64,000 nucleotides of DNA from contig NC_011689.1 of assembly GCF_000150955.2 (NCBI RefSeq), positions 558,001 through 622,000 of the forward strand. The letters are read 5' to 3'. A program made the translations under genes and the position numbers. Of the stretch, positions 49,535 to 59,657 are shown piece after piece (position 1 is the stretch's first letter; each line of letters starts with the position of its first letter). Under the pieces are notes generated by a model, which worked only from the letters and a program-made list of their open reading frames with translations, did not search any database and was not told the origin of the DNA. Source of the DNA: Phaeodactylum tricornutum CCAP 1055/1 (lineage: Eukaryota; Bacillariophyta; Bacillariophyceae; Surirellales; Neidiaceae).

Positions 49535-50664
49535 TACTTTGAACCAGTAAAAACAACCGGAGCCTCTTTCATGTCTTGAGCTTTTCATTTGCAATCGTTC
49601 TATTCCTGGGCTATGCCAACGGGAGGAGCGCTCTGCTAGCTTCAATTCGCAATCCTCCGCTGTCTGTGCTGTCGACGGAGAGATTCACTACTCTGATGCC
49701 CTCTTTTTCTCTGAAACTGACAATCAGCAAGATCATCCCACACGCGTCCAGGAAGAAGAACTTGGAACTTGCCAAAAGTATCGGGACGCGTGGAAAGTAA
49801 TTGCTGTCGTTTGGATGAGAGAACAGCCCCGGTCCTGAGCACCACCCAAAATGACGAGACTGCGCATACTCAGAGATTGGATAGAAAGCCAATCCGAGTT
49901 AGTAGATGCGGTGATCCTCCAGAGTACATGCAATGTGCTTTTGCGAGCGCGTGCCTATGCAGAAAAGCACACGCCGGAGATGATTGCAGAAGCAGAAGTA
50001 TCCGACACAACCCAAATCTGTCAAAAATTGAGGACACGGGACAACGGATCGACCGTCAGCAGATGGCGAGGGATCAAGGAAAGGCATAAGCACCTTGAAG
50101 TTCACCGTTGACGTCTCCTAAGCCATGGCTAGTCTCGTGTGGTCATGGGTTGTTCCCGTCAGATATCTTGTTGATGGATTCGTACTTTCTAGCTAATTGG
50201 GTTGTCTCTGAACGATTTTGCGGTTGACTTCACCTAACATTTAGTATTTATGTTATTCGTAACGTCAATTGATAAATCTTTGACTACGGTGAATATTTTC
50301 ATTATAAGAGAAGAAGTATCAGCCATCGATCCTGACACATAACTAGATTTTAAAGAAAGAAACGGGCGACTAACTCGTTAATAGTTTTCCCAACTTTATC
50401 GTAGAAACACAATATGAGCTTACATAATTGTTGGTCCTGGATAGGATGGTGGGTTCTATAAACAATTACATTACTGAAAACATTGGAATCAGTATCCATC
50501 AAGCTTTGAAGCCGCATGTCAGCACGTGTCCACGTCCTGCGAAGCTGAGAATCCATAAAAAGATCTCAGAAATGTCATGTCCACTCGGTAGTTTTCGATT
50601 TTTTGTGTGGAGCTCCCTAATCACTTCGTCTCACAAAAAATTGAAGTGAACAAAATTCGAAAAA
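49535..50664. other. Intergenic, one small doubtful ORF
   Basis: About 1.1 kb between the divergent tyrosinase and beta-propeller genes. AT-rich from 50150 to 50640. Apart from the frame at 49851-50111 I see no gene. Confidence 0.4.
49851..50111 (+). CDS. Small hypothetical protein, 86 aa
   Basis: An ATG at 49851 starts a short, strongly helical and charged frame (MTRLRILRDWIESQSELVDA...) ending in a basic tail (VSRWRGIKERHKHLEVHR). No domain is recognised and no intron signals are needed. It faintly recalls the small minus-strand frame at 12385-12609: both have LxRAR near the middle and an RW pair close to the end. This could be chance. The chance of an 86-codon frame arising in a kilobase of noncoding DNA is not negligible. 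Confidence 0.3.
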   Translation: MTRLRILRDWIESQSELVDAVILQSTCNVLLRARAYAEKHTPEMIAEAEVSDTTQICQKLRTRDNGSTVSRWRGIKERHKHLEVHR

Positions 50665-52846
50665 ATGAAACTCCTCTTGTCGGCTTTTTCCTTTTTCCTC
50701 GCTCCGGCTCTCGGTAAGTACCTTAACAAGTGATGGTGATTCTTGAGCTTTCTTCATGCCCGTGAGTCTGCTAGAATTTGACCTGAATGGCTTAAAACAC
50801 GCCCCGATCGTTTCGGCATTGTTGGATACGAAATCGCATCATCTCTAACACTTCATACCTTCGAAAACAGCCGTCACCGCAAATACCAAGGATCAATACC
50901 ACCTTCGTGACGATGACCACATCGGGCCTGCCATGTGGGTCTTCGGAGATGAAGGCCTGAAAATTTACTCACCGGATGGCAAGAGTTTGCGCAAGTCCAC
51001 CTCGGCTGAACGAGTCTGCCACGAAACGTCAGGATATCGAGGAAGCACCGAAGTAACCTTGAGCTGCTCTTTCTACGACGTTGTTTCTGATGGAAAGAAG
51101 TTCGTCTGGGCCGCTGTCTCTCGTGGATCCTCTAAAATCGATGTGTTTTCCATCGATACGGGCGACATCGTTGGTTCATTCGAGACTTGCAACACCCCTC
51201 GTGACCTCGAGTACCATCCTCTACGGGATGAGATGTGGGTCCGCTGCCTCGGAGTAACGGAAAACGAAGTTAGTTACATGGACGTCTTTTCTGTCCAGTC
51301 TCCTACTGTCGACTCCACCACACGAATCCTGATGTCTGACAACACTACTGACAACTCGTACGGTTACATGGCCATCGATAACACTATGGGTGATGTGGGC
51401 TATACCACAATGTGGGGAAGTCCCTTCTTGTACAAAATTGGGCTGAGCGAAAAAGTTGTTCTTGAAAAATTTGATATTGAACTCGCTCACGGAGGTTACG
51501 AACTCGCTTACTCACCCGTGAACCAACACATCTTCGTTCGTGCCCTTACTTGTTGCACATGCGGTTTTGAAGGAGCCGATCTTGGTGTTGATTGCGGTCG
51601 GTACGGAACGGAACTGGTGAATATAACCACAGGCCCCTCTGCGTAAGTTGCCGGACCTTCCAAGCACTGGCTAAACCATTTTGATATCGGCCAGACAAAG
51701 CCTGTAGAACGAACCTGATTGACTTTGTTTCATTTCTTTATTTCCTCAGTGGACAGAATAACGTTGATGGGCAATGCGGGCGCTGTGATGGGAGCGTGGC
51801 TGATACGCTTGGTGTGTACGAGTTTGACACTAATGCAGAGACTTTTGTTGGAAAGCACTTGATGGAAGACGGACTTGGTGGGGACCCGTTTGCCTCCCCC
51901 GATGGAAGTAAGTACCTTAGAGTATTTGGGCCACAGTGAGCCGTGTCTCTTCCTGAATTTTCCTTCCTCTGACACTCATATATCCGACAACAAAACAGAG
52001 TATATAGTCATGTTTGGCCGCAATGGAGGGCGATCAGTTCGCGTTTTGGAGGCTGGAAACCCCGGCAAAGTATCGGTAAGGACGAGGTCAAAGCGATCAC
52101 GGGATACAGCGACGTGTACAATGGTGCAACAGTTATTGATAGATCACTGATTGATTTCTTACCCACGCGTCAATTTTCGCTTTGTGTCGTAGACCGTTGC
52201 CTTTGATATCAAACTGGATTTCAATACAACCAGTGTCGAGGACGATGCCGTCTTCAATGACTTTGCTTTTATTCAAGACGGTGAGCGCGAGATGATTGTC
52301 CTTGCTTCGGGAAACGAAAACAAGCTTGTGCTGATCGACCCCAAGTCTAGCAATCCTAGCACTAGCTACATCTCTTTCCGTGACGGTGACATTTCTTCCG
52401 ACGGCACCCGGCGCCAAGTTGAGTGGGCGGTGGGTACCAACTATGTGTGGGTCGATGGGGCTGATGCGTCTGAAGTGTACATTATCGACGTTGGCACGAA
52501 ACAGGTTGTCGAGACCCTAACCAATGTCAACAGTACCAAGATGGTTTTTGTTCAAAACTACGAGCGCACCCGTCTTCAGAACATGATCACCGGTGAATCT
52601 GGTTTTGGATCCGATTCTTCGTCGACGGAGCGCGCCTTTGGCGCCAACTACGAGGACGACAACGATATTGACGCAGTAGGAATCATCAGTCTAATCCTCG
52701 CTACTGTTGCTTTGGCCGTCGGCGTGGTGAACTTGGTGGTCATGAAGAACCGAAAGCCGCAGTCTCATGGCCAGCCTACATCTTCCATCAACACGTCCTC
52801 CAAGATGGATGAAGAAGTGTCGCTCGGCAGCAAGAACGTTGCGTAA
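50665..52846 (+). CDS. Type I membrane protein with beta-propeller-like ectodomain, five exons
   Basis: Five exons: 50665-50713, 50871-51642, 51750-51907, 51999-52075 and 52193-52846. Introns have GTAAGT or GTAAGG donors and AG acceptors; joined, they keep one frame and give 569 aa. The first exon is almost only a signal peptide (MKLLLSAFSFFLAPAL). The ectodomain repeats strand-rich units ending in YDVVSDGKKFVWAAV, YMAIDNTMGDVGYT, VEWAVGTNYVWVDGADASEV and similar, with the xVWVxD pattern seen in YVTN/WD-like propellers. Cys-rich parts (TCCTCGF; GQCGRCDG) are likely disulfide-bonded. One membrane helix (AVGIISLILATVALAVGVVN) precedes a short cytosolic tail. No enzymatic motif is seen; a cell-surface receptor or adhesion role is a guess. 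This is the most intron-rich gene of the window. Confidence 0.85.
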
Positions 52847-53373
52847 TGCGAGATCTGCTTGCTTTATCTTTGCGTATTAATGCATGTTGAAAGGTGTAAG
52901 CGTTTCTGGTAAGATAGCATCATTTCATGAATAAGAATAGCGGTTGCGGCAAGCAGACCGTTGCCAAATAGTAGAGGATTCGTAGATTGCTATACAACAA
53001 AGTCCATCCAGAGATTCCAAATTCAAAAATTCGTCCCTTCACTGTCAGAACGAAAATGAAAAGTTTGGCAGTTAGGTTGTTTGAGAACAGTGTGGAATGT
53101 TATGTTCAGTTACTTCCAGTTAGGTCGTTTTTATCGTCACGACAGGAATGAGGAGCGTGTACCCTACCCTATTCCGCGAATGCAAACTGGTCTACCAGAA
53201 AATTTCACCCACCCAAAATGGTACGGGTCTACCGCGACAATGAATTCGAATCCCAGTTTTGGGAAACGAACTGTGATGTGACACATGAAACAAAGTCTGG
53301 ATCATTTTTTTTTGGCTTGTCCTTGCTTACAGGGAAATCTTGATTGGATATTGTGGTAGTTGGACAATCCACT
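52847..53373. other. Intergenic, no gene seen
   Basis: About 530 bp between two plus-strand genes. TTCACTGTCAGAAC near 53040 and GGCAGTTAGG near 53070 are relatives of the recurring motif. Confidence 0.4.
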
Positions 53374-56049
53374 ATGGCGAACGGAGGTACGATTGCGGGC
53401 GACACCAAGTGGAAAATCTTGCTATTCGGTGCCATTCCCGACACACAAGTGTTGCTGGAGAAGCTCCACGAAATTCACGATGGACCCGCTGGCCCTTTCC
53501 ATGTTGCCTTTGTTACAGGCTTTGTCGAGAATGTGCGAGTTTTGGAGAAGGCGAATGCGCCGATTCCAGTTTACTTGTATCCATTTGCTCAATATCGGAA
53601 TGCTGGAATCGACTGCGACTGGCCATCGAACTCCGCGAGGCCATCGGATCCATTGTCGCTCTCATCGCAGTTATCTACTCCAGAGACCACACATGGGAAA
53701 CCTCCCTGTGCGACTCGCCTTTACGATGCACTCCGTATTGCGAACAATTTTTTCATCCTTGGTGATTGTAGCCGTACGTCTTCTGCCTTATTGTACCGTC
53801 TACCGCTTTCCGCTGGAAGCGGCGCCGCCAGCTGCGGTAGTCCCATATGCGAAACAAGCCAAGGCTCACCACATTCCACATCACCTACTTCCCCAAAGAC
53901 ACCGCTCATTGTTTTGGTCTGCCCCGGAATTGTCTCAAATATCCCGCTAATTATGAATCAGCTGGCGTTGACCACCACCAATCACGGTTGTGATTTGTTT
54001 TTCAGTACACAGGCTGCCGTCGGGGTTCAGGATGTTTTGGACGAGGATCCTAAAGATATCACGCTCGACTACACAACCACAGTTTCCCGTCTCGTACAAG
54101 CTTATCAGCCACGCTACCATGTCATCGCGGCCAATAAGTATTGCTCCTCCCATTCTTTTTCGTACTCAATGGATGATGTCACCCAAAGACTGAGCGCCAG
54201 AAATTCCCGCGTTGGTCGTTTCTTAACCCTAGCACCTTGTCGTGACGGACCCTCACGAGGGTCGGACAAGTTTGTTCATGCGCTAAGTCTACAGCCATCT
54301 TTCACTATGACAAGTCTCGATTGGCAACGCGAGCGACCTGGTTTTGTTTTGGCGAATCCATTCCAGCACTTGGCCTTGGAAGCGTCAACTGAAGCAGAGG
54401 AGAGTGACAACTATGTCAGTGGCACGACTCCTCGTCGCTTGTTTCCTCCTACGTCTCCTCTGACGATTCGAGAATACGATGACGATCCCCGAACGGGCAG
54501 AAATGGTTTTCATAACGACGGCGCTCAACTGCAAAGCCAATCACAATTCTTTCGAGAATATCGTGTGTCCATAGATGAATCCAATCGAGTACACGTTAGT
54601 TCGCACACGTTCTACAGCAATCTTTCCTCTATTTCATTTTGGCAGCATCTCAGTCAAACACCAATCCGTTTCGCCACTGAACTGTTCATGCCGGTCGGCT
54701 ATCCGTATTCTGTTAGAGAAGGATACCTTTCCTATCAGATTTACGATAGTATTCAGGGTCTATCGAGCTATTTGAGAGCCGTCCTTTGTTCTGCTCAAGT
54801 CTTACAGGCAGCCGGTGTCGGCGATGCAAACGCGACGGCTATCATGGCGGCCCTCACGTGGGCGTTAAAAGACGGACTCGGGATGATAGGTGGACTGATT
54901 TTTTCCTATGGAGTTGCTTCTCATTTGGATGCATACGTCAAAGAGTTTCGGCTCTTTGCCGACGTCATTAACGATGTCGGTATGCTACTCGACATGCTGG
55001 CTCCGTATGTTCCACGCGCCGACTTGATTTGGATATCGTCTGCTGCAACTCTCTGCAAAGTCATGTGTGGGATTGCCGCGGGTGCGACGAAAAGCAGTAT
55101 TACCCAGCATTTCGCTTTGCAAGGTAATATGGCCGACCTTAACGCGAAAGAAGCAACCCAGGAGACGCTGGTTAATTTGATTGGTATGGTTTGTGGTGTC
55201 ACGCTAGCCCGGTATTTGTCGCAATTGGAAGCGGGTAACGAGGAAGGCGACACTGACCGCATAGGTTACAGATCCTGGATTCCATGCATCTCCCACGATT
55301 CGATTCAATGGATGGTATTTACCATCCTTACCTTATTACACATTTGGTCCAACTGGAAGGGTGTCAGCTTATTACGCCTAGAAACATTAAATCGGGAACG
55401 AACCAAGGTTGTGCTTTGTGCGGCTGGGCTGTGGAGGGCACTCGTCCCAGATTGTGAAGCGTTGCGCAGTGAAAAGTACGCTGAATTGGGCTTGCTACGG
55501 CAAGAAATGCTGCTCGAGACACTTCAAAAATGTATTGAGAATATCCCAAGACCAAACGACATGCGCGAGTCGCTGGCATCGTCCACGTGGGATTTGCTGA
55601 TGCCGACTCGTTTGGTTTTGCACGCGCGACTAAAAGACATGATTGCTATTGACTGGACTGCAACAAAAGATTTTGTCAACGAAAAGTACGTTGTTGTTTT
55701 AAGCGATCGAGGACGAGCTCTTGTCTGCCTACTGACGGGGGCAGCGCCGATGGATGAGTTGAAAGCTTTTATGCACGGTCTATTAATTCTCAAATGCCTA
55801 GACTCGATTGGAAGAAAATTAAATTTGGGTGACGTTGGTCAGCGAAGTGAGCTGGTCCGTCAAACTCAACAACAAATCAATATGCTGTTTAATCCAAGCT
55901 GGGCATCACAGTCAGCTCAAAGTGAGAACACCTCTGAGCCTCTCTCGTTTTCGAAGGAGCTGCGAGCCAAGGGGTGGGATGTGGATGGCCGATTATATTT
56001 GGGCTTTCCCCGTCGACGAAGCCAGTGGATGCCAGAAAAGGCCGATTGA
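53374..56049 (+). CDS. Fusion of CWF19L1/Drn1-like N-terminal domain with RUS (DUF647) domain
   Basis: One uninterrupted frame of 891 aa from the ATG at 53374 (MANGGTIAGDTKWKILL). Residues 10 to about 310 resemble the N-terminal metallophosphoesterase-like domain of CWF19L1/Drn1 proteins: WKILLFGAIPDTQVLLEKL, then GPFHVAFVTGFV, YLYPF, and particularly PRYHVIAANKYCS followed by RVGRFLTLAPC and DKFVHALSLQPSFTM, which track CWF19L1 'PRYHFAALE...TRFIALANVGN...KYLYAFSIVPM'. After a linker, residues from about 420 on match the RUS/DUF647 family: TELFMPVGYPYSVREGYLSY, YDSIQGLSSYLRAVLCSAQV, AALTWALKDGLGMIGGLIFS and GMLLDMLAPYVP. RUS proteins are plant and eukaryote membrane-associated proteins (RUS1/RUS2 in UV-B and auxin responses). 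CWF19L1 relatives act in lariat debranching. I know of no such fusion from memory, but cannot check. Confidence 0.82.
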   Translation: MANGGTIAGDTKWKILLFGAIPDTQVLLEKLHEIHDGPAGPFHVAFVTGFVENVRVLEKANAPIPVYLYPFAQYRNAGIDCDWPSNSARPSDPLSLSSQLSTPETTHGKPPCATRLYDALRIANNFFILGDCSRTSSALLYRLPLSAGSGAASCGSPICETSQGSPHSTSPTSPKTPLIVLVCPGIVSNIPLIMNQLALTTTNHGCDLFFSTQAAVGVQDVLDEDPKDITLDYTTTVSRLVQAYQPRYHVIAANKYCSSHSFSYSMDDVTQRLSARNSRVGRFLTLAPCRDGPSRGSDKFVHALSLQPSFTMTSLDWQRERPGFVLANPFQHLALEASTEAEESDNYVSGTTPRRLFPPTSPLTIREYDDDPRTGRNGFHNDGAQLQSQSQFFREYRVSIDESNRVHVSSHTFYSNLSSISFWQHLSQTPIRFATELFMPVGYPYSVREGYLSYQIYDSIQGLSSYLRAVLCSAQVLQAAGVGDANATAIMAALTWALKDGLGMIGGLIFSYGVASHLDAYVKEFRLFADVINDVGMLLDMLAPYVPRADLIWISSAATLCKVMCGIAAGATKSSITQHFALQGNMADLNAKEATQETLVNLIGMVCGVTLARYLSQLEAGNEEGDTDRIGYRSWIPCISHDSIQWMVFTILTLLHIWSNWKGVSLLRLETLNRERTKVVLCAAGLWRALVPDCEALRSEKYAELGLLRQEMLLETLQKCIENIPRPNDMRESLASSTWDLLMPTRLVLHARLKDMIAIDWTATKDFVNEKYVVVLSDRGRALVCLLTGAAPMDELKAFMHGLLILKCLDSIGRKLNLGDVGQRSELVRQTQQQINMLFNPSWASQSAQSENTSEPLSFSKELRAKGWDVDGRLYLGFPRRRSQWMPEKAD

Positions 56050-56238
56050 ATTCAGAAAACGTGCTTATTGTTAGATATCCAGCTTTTGTACAATTGATAA
56101 GGCCTGTATAGAACAAAAAAATTTAATTACTTGTATTGCATGCATTTGAGTTCACATCAGATACACGCAAGGTCGAGTAAAGTATTTGCCAAAGTTTCTT
56201 TGAAACAGAGAACAACACCGACCTCAGCTCAACGTCAA

Positions 56239-57261
56239 CTATTGCTCACCCATACACGTAGGAAGATCCAGATGCAAAGATTCGGCACAGAGCGTTTTGT
56301 TGACGTTGCGACCTAAGCACTCTGGGCCAATAGCTGGCAGCAAGAATTTGAGTTCTGCACATTTGAAAGCTTGAGGATCAACTTGCTGTACGTTGATCAA
56401 TACCGCCAGGGGACAATGGTCCGAATCATCGTCAATGGCTTGTGAATTATTCACAGTTTTGTATTGAGTGATTCCCCCAAACCAGTTTGTCTCTTCTGGA
56501 GAAGCGACGCTAAAGTTAGTGCCAATTTGTCGATTCATTTCCAATAGGGTGGCCACCATGGCTTGTTCAGTCGCCATGTTTAGGTTGTTTTGCTGCCAGT
56601 TGTACTCCATAGCTTGTAGTATTGCCCGTCGATTCTGTATAGAAAAGCTAGTTGCCGAACCCCCACGACCATCCAATTTGTTCCACGGTATGGCAACGTA
56701 ATCTAGATGGTCAAAGTCGTGGACGTAGTGTTGCGCATTAGAACATAATACACCATGTCCCTGGAAGGTGAGAACGCGATCGGCTGCCGCCTGCTGCCAC
56801 ACCCAAGGATCATTCCAAACGGCGGCGGCTTCCACGTAATGCAAACGTGGTGGAAGGCTTTTGAGTTCTACTCGAGGATGCTCTCTAATCATTCTCTTGA
56901 CGCCCCGATGATATTCCAGCACTAGGGACTCGAACCATTCGATGTCATTCACCAGAATCTGTACGACCCAATCGTGCGGTATCCGAGTCAAGATATTACT
57001 GATGTAAACGTCGTACGGTACGGCTGTCCAATCTTCCCTTTGGAAGAATAGTCCAATGGCGGCGCCGCTCCATACTTGTCCGTAAGGGGACCTTTCGCCG
57101 GGACAGTGGACGGCAAAGGAGCTGGAGTCCCGTGTGGTCGAAGACAAATTACTGTTGGATCCGATCCTGGCAAAAAGTACCCATTGTGCGACGATCACAG
57201 CAATAAGAAGACGTGTGGTCCAGACCTTTGTTGTCTGTATGGAGTACACGGTGGCCATCAT
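56239..57261 (-). CDS. DUF5672 glycosyltransferase-like type II membrane protein
   Basis: 340 aa from the ATG at 57261, which is followed by a second ATG. A short cytosolic tail and one signal-anchor helix (RLLIAVIVAQWVLFARIG) place the body in the Golgi lumen. The body matches DUF5672 (PF18922-like): WVVQILVNDIEWFESLV, then DRVLTFQGHGVLC, DHLDYVAIPWNKLDGRGGSA and SFSIQNRRAIL. These proteins have a GT-A-like layout and are thought to be glycosyltransferases; donor and acceptor are unknown. Several N-x-S/T sequons are present, and a Cys-rich end (CAELKFLLPAIGPECLG; LCAESLHLDLPTCM) suggests disulfides. It is near the GT31 genes but not adjacent. Confidence 0.8.
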   Translation of the reverse strand: MMATVYSIQTTKVWTTRLLIAVIVAQWVLFARIGSNSNLSSTTRDSSSFAVHCPGERSPYGQVWSGAAIGLFFQREDWTAVPYDVYISNILTRIPHDWVVQILVNDIEWFESLVLEYHRGVKRMIREHPRVELKSLPPRLHYVEAAAVWNDPWVWQQAAADRVLTFQGHGVLCSNAQHYVHDFDHLDYVAIPWNKLDGRGGSATSFSIQNRRAILQAMEYNWQQNNLNMATEQAMVATLLEMNRQIGTNFSVASPEETNWFGGITQYKTVNNSQAIDDDSDHCPLAVLINVQQVDPQAFKCAELKFLLPAIGPECLGRNVNKTLCAESLHLDLPTCMGEQ

Positions 57262-57851
57262 GGGTGGGATGAAAATCTTGCTCTTTTATCTGTAGTAGTG
57301 CGTCGAAATCATGGTGTGACGACAGATTGACTCGGCTGTGAACATCAAAACAAAATGACCATCGTTTCCCCAGAGGAATATCAACTGGCACTTTGGGAAT
57401 CAGCCAACACGAGTAATATCTAACTGCCTACCTGCCTAGCTGCCTACATACTTTTTATAAACATCCGGGTTGTAGTCTTTCTAATTCTAAACAAATCGAA
57501 TCGGGTACTGGACTGACCGAGCAAAACCTCAAAAAAAATGTGGACGAATTTCTTTGTTTATTATTCATGCCAGCCGTGGATCGCAATACTCTCTACGATT
57601 CCGCTTTACAGTAATTGTAAATTCGGTGTTTACCCCAAATAAAGCGGTGATTGGGGAGTGTAGCTCGTGCATTTGCTACGTACTTTGATGTAAACGGCGA
57701 AGGAAGATGTAGCTAGACAAGTGAGTCTTTCAAATTAGCACTTACAGTAAGTAGGAGGTTTGAGTTGATCATCGTTTCTTTCATTTTTATTGACTGTGAG
57801 AAAGGGACGCTTACAGTCCGCCAACATACTCATGCCGTGGTAAGCCAACAG
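57262..57851. other. Intergenic with motif relatives
   Basis: About 590 bp. Contains TTTACAGTAATTGTAAAT near 57605, CTTACAGTAAG near 57744 and TTGACTGTGAG at 57790-57800. No gene seen. Confidence 0.45.
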
Positions 57852-58476
57852 CTACTCCCAGACCAACTCGCTCTTCACGTGACCAAGATAATTAACGAGG
57901 CGGATTTTCCATTTGCCATCCGGATCAACGTCCATCACATTAACGCAAGTACTTCCCTGGTTGCCCACCAGCTGGTCGTGCCGACCGAGCAATGAAGTCA
58001 GCAATATTTTGTTGAAGTGACTGTGACCGAGAATACACAAATGATCACAGGCAGGGAAATCTCTCAGTAACTGCTCCAGTCCTTTCATGGCACGATTCTC
58101 CACGTCGGCCACACTCTCACCGTAGCCTGGCCACGGAATGTCCTTGTTGCTACGTATGATACTTTCAAAGGAGAACAAAAACGCCAAACAGAAATTCTTG
58201 TCCGCAAGCCGACCAGTTTGCGAGCTGACACGTAACTCCAATAGAAAAACCCTACAGCAAGCATATCGGGGTTCATTATCCTTTTCATCTTGGGTTTATG
58301 CTTATAAGTCTTTGTTTTACGTCTTTTTATCGTATCTACAATCCTTTGGTCCCACAGACACGTTTTAGCCCGTTATCGTTGCAGTTTTCTACCAACAAAG
58401 GTTGACCAGTGATCCGATTGTGATTGACGGTGATGTCTTGGACGGCGAAGGCACAGAATGACATAGTGTACGACAT
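57852..58476 (-). pseudogene. Histidine phosphatase (phosphoglycerate-mutase superfamily) remnant or incomplete gene
   Basis: The minus frame 58241-57852 carries the second half of a phosphoglycerate-mutase-type domain: PWPGYGESVADVENRAMKGL with the conserved Glu-Ser/Asp/Arg, LLRDFPACDHLCILGHSHF with the second catalytic His, and KILLTSLLG. This frame starts at a TTG with no upstream ATG. A further piece from ATG 58476 reads MSYTMSFCAFAVQDITVNHN and GQPLLVENCNDNG, which could be the middle of the domain. The first catalytic RHG motif is not found in good form upstream. Either 5' exons are spliced in a way I cannot resolve, or the gene is decayed. I favour decay because the pieces are short and separated by an AT-rich stretch without clear splice sites. 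No substrate can be inferred. Confidence 0.5.
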
Positions 58477-59000
58477 CTTGTGGTATGTTAGAATAATTCA
58501 ACTATCTAATTAAAAATATTCGAGACACTGCATCAAGAACTGTGAGCATCATTCACCCAACTTAAAAGCCAACAAAACAATGAACTGACGCAAAGCGATG
58601 TCCCAAATTCCAGAATAATATTTGTTCGCCTCATTCACAATCAAGCATAAATTCAACAGAACCATTGTCAGGTACCGCGACCCTTAAAAATAGACAGTTG
58701 TGTCTTCAGAGACATTTCGCGTACGCAACGCCCCTCTTCTGAAGGCCCAGCAGCAGTGAGCTACTGGATAGATAAGTTGAGAGCAGGATTGGAAAACAAT
58801 GCTGGATTGCTATTACCAATGTCTACCACATGCGCTTCCGATGCCAATCGCAATGACAGTCCTATTGACAGCAATGAATATAGGCCTTGTAAAGTAATGC
58901 AAAATTTGCAGCCAATTTGTGGGAGAATGTTGGCCAACAAAAATGACGGTCGCATATTGCAAAAAATAAGCCGTCTTGTGATACGAAAAACTCCGAACCT
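58477..59000. other. Intergenic, AT-rich
   Basis: About 520 bp. May hold the eroded first part of the histidine-phosphatase locus near 58640-58670, but nothing is firm. Confidence 0.35.
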
Positions 59001-59657
59001 TTACTCTATCCATTCCGAAGGAATCCATTCCACGCGGTACAGCGTCCCGTCCTTTTGTGTAATTTCGGCACCTATCCGATCGTAAAACTGCATGCCCCGC
59101 TCATTGCGTTCGTCAACTTTCCAAGCCATATGTGTACACGAAAAGGACTGCGCCACATCCACCAATGCTTCCATGAGCGCTTGTCCGGCCCCCCTGGAGC
59201 GCTTGGTTTGATCGACGTAAATATCATCCATCCACAGCATAGGTGGACCAAAACCGGAATACTTGAGATTATAGGAGCAAAATCCTGTCACTTCTCCTTC
59301 AGCTGGCTCAACAAAGAGAACGTTGCCGTTTGGTAAATCGGGAAGGATAGAAGCCAACGTTTGGCCGATTTTAGGCTTCAATTTGGATGGTGGATTCCCA
59401 CTTAGTGACAAGTCAAAAGCTCCTTTTCGCTCAAACCAACCGTACACTTCCAAAACATCGTTGTCTTGTGCTTTCCGGACTTGCCAATCTACCGAGGGAG
59501 GAACCGCTACAACGGAAGACGCCAACGCTGTCTTGGAAGGCGACAGCAGCGTCATCGGTGTGGAAAAGTGAGTGGAGATAGGATGTATAGCGATAAATGA
59601 TGCGCCGAGAACGGGTGCTGAGAGCAAGAGAGTTAAAGTCATCAGGTAGGTCTTCAT
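59001..59657 (-). CDS. GNAT-family N-acetyltransferase, probably plastid-targeted
   Basis: 218 aa from the ATG at 59657. The leader is bipartite: a signal peptide (MKTYLMTLTLLLSAPVLGAS) then Phe (FIAIHPIST) and a Ser/Thr/Pro-rich basic stretch of about 25 residues. The S|F junction is the diatom ASAFAP-like plastid import signal. The rest is an acetyl-CoA-binding GNAT domain: WQVRKAQDNDVLEVYGWFE, then NVLFVEPAEGEVTGFCSYNL, MDDIYVDQTKRSRGAGQALM (motif A, R-x-x-G-x-G/A) and HMAWKVDERNERGMQFYDRIGAE (motif B). It resembles the diamine/polyamine-like acetyltransferase subgroup in its end region. Acceptor substrate is unknown. Confidence 0.85.
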   Translation of the reverse strand: MKTYLMTLTLLLSAPVLGASFIAIHPISTHFSTPMTLLSPSKTALASSVVAVPPSVDWQVRKAQDNDVLEVYGWFERKGAFDLSLSGNPPSKLKPKIGQTLASILPDLPNGNVLFVEPAEGEVTGFCSYNLKYSGFGPPMLWMDDIYVDQTKRSRGAGQALMEALVDVAQSFSCTHMAWKVDERNERGMQFYDRIGAEITQKDGTLYRVEWIPSEWIE

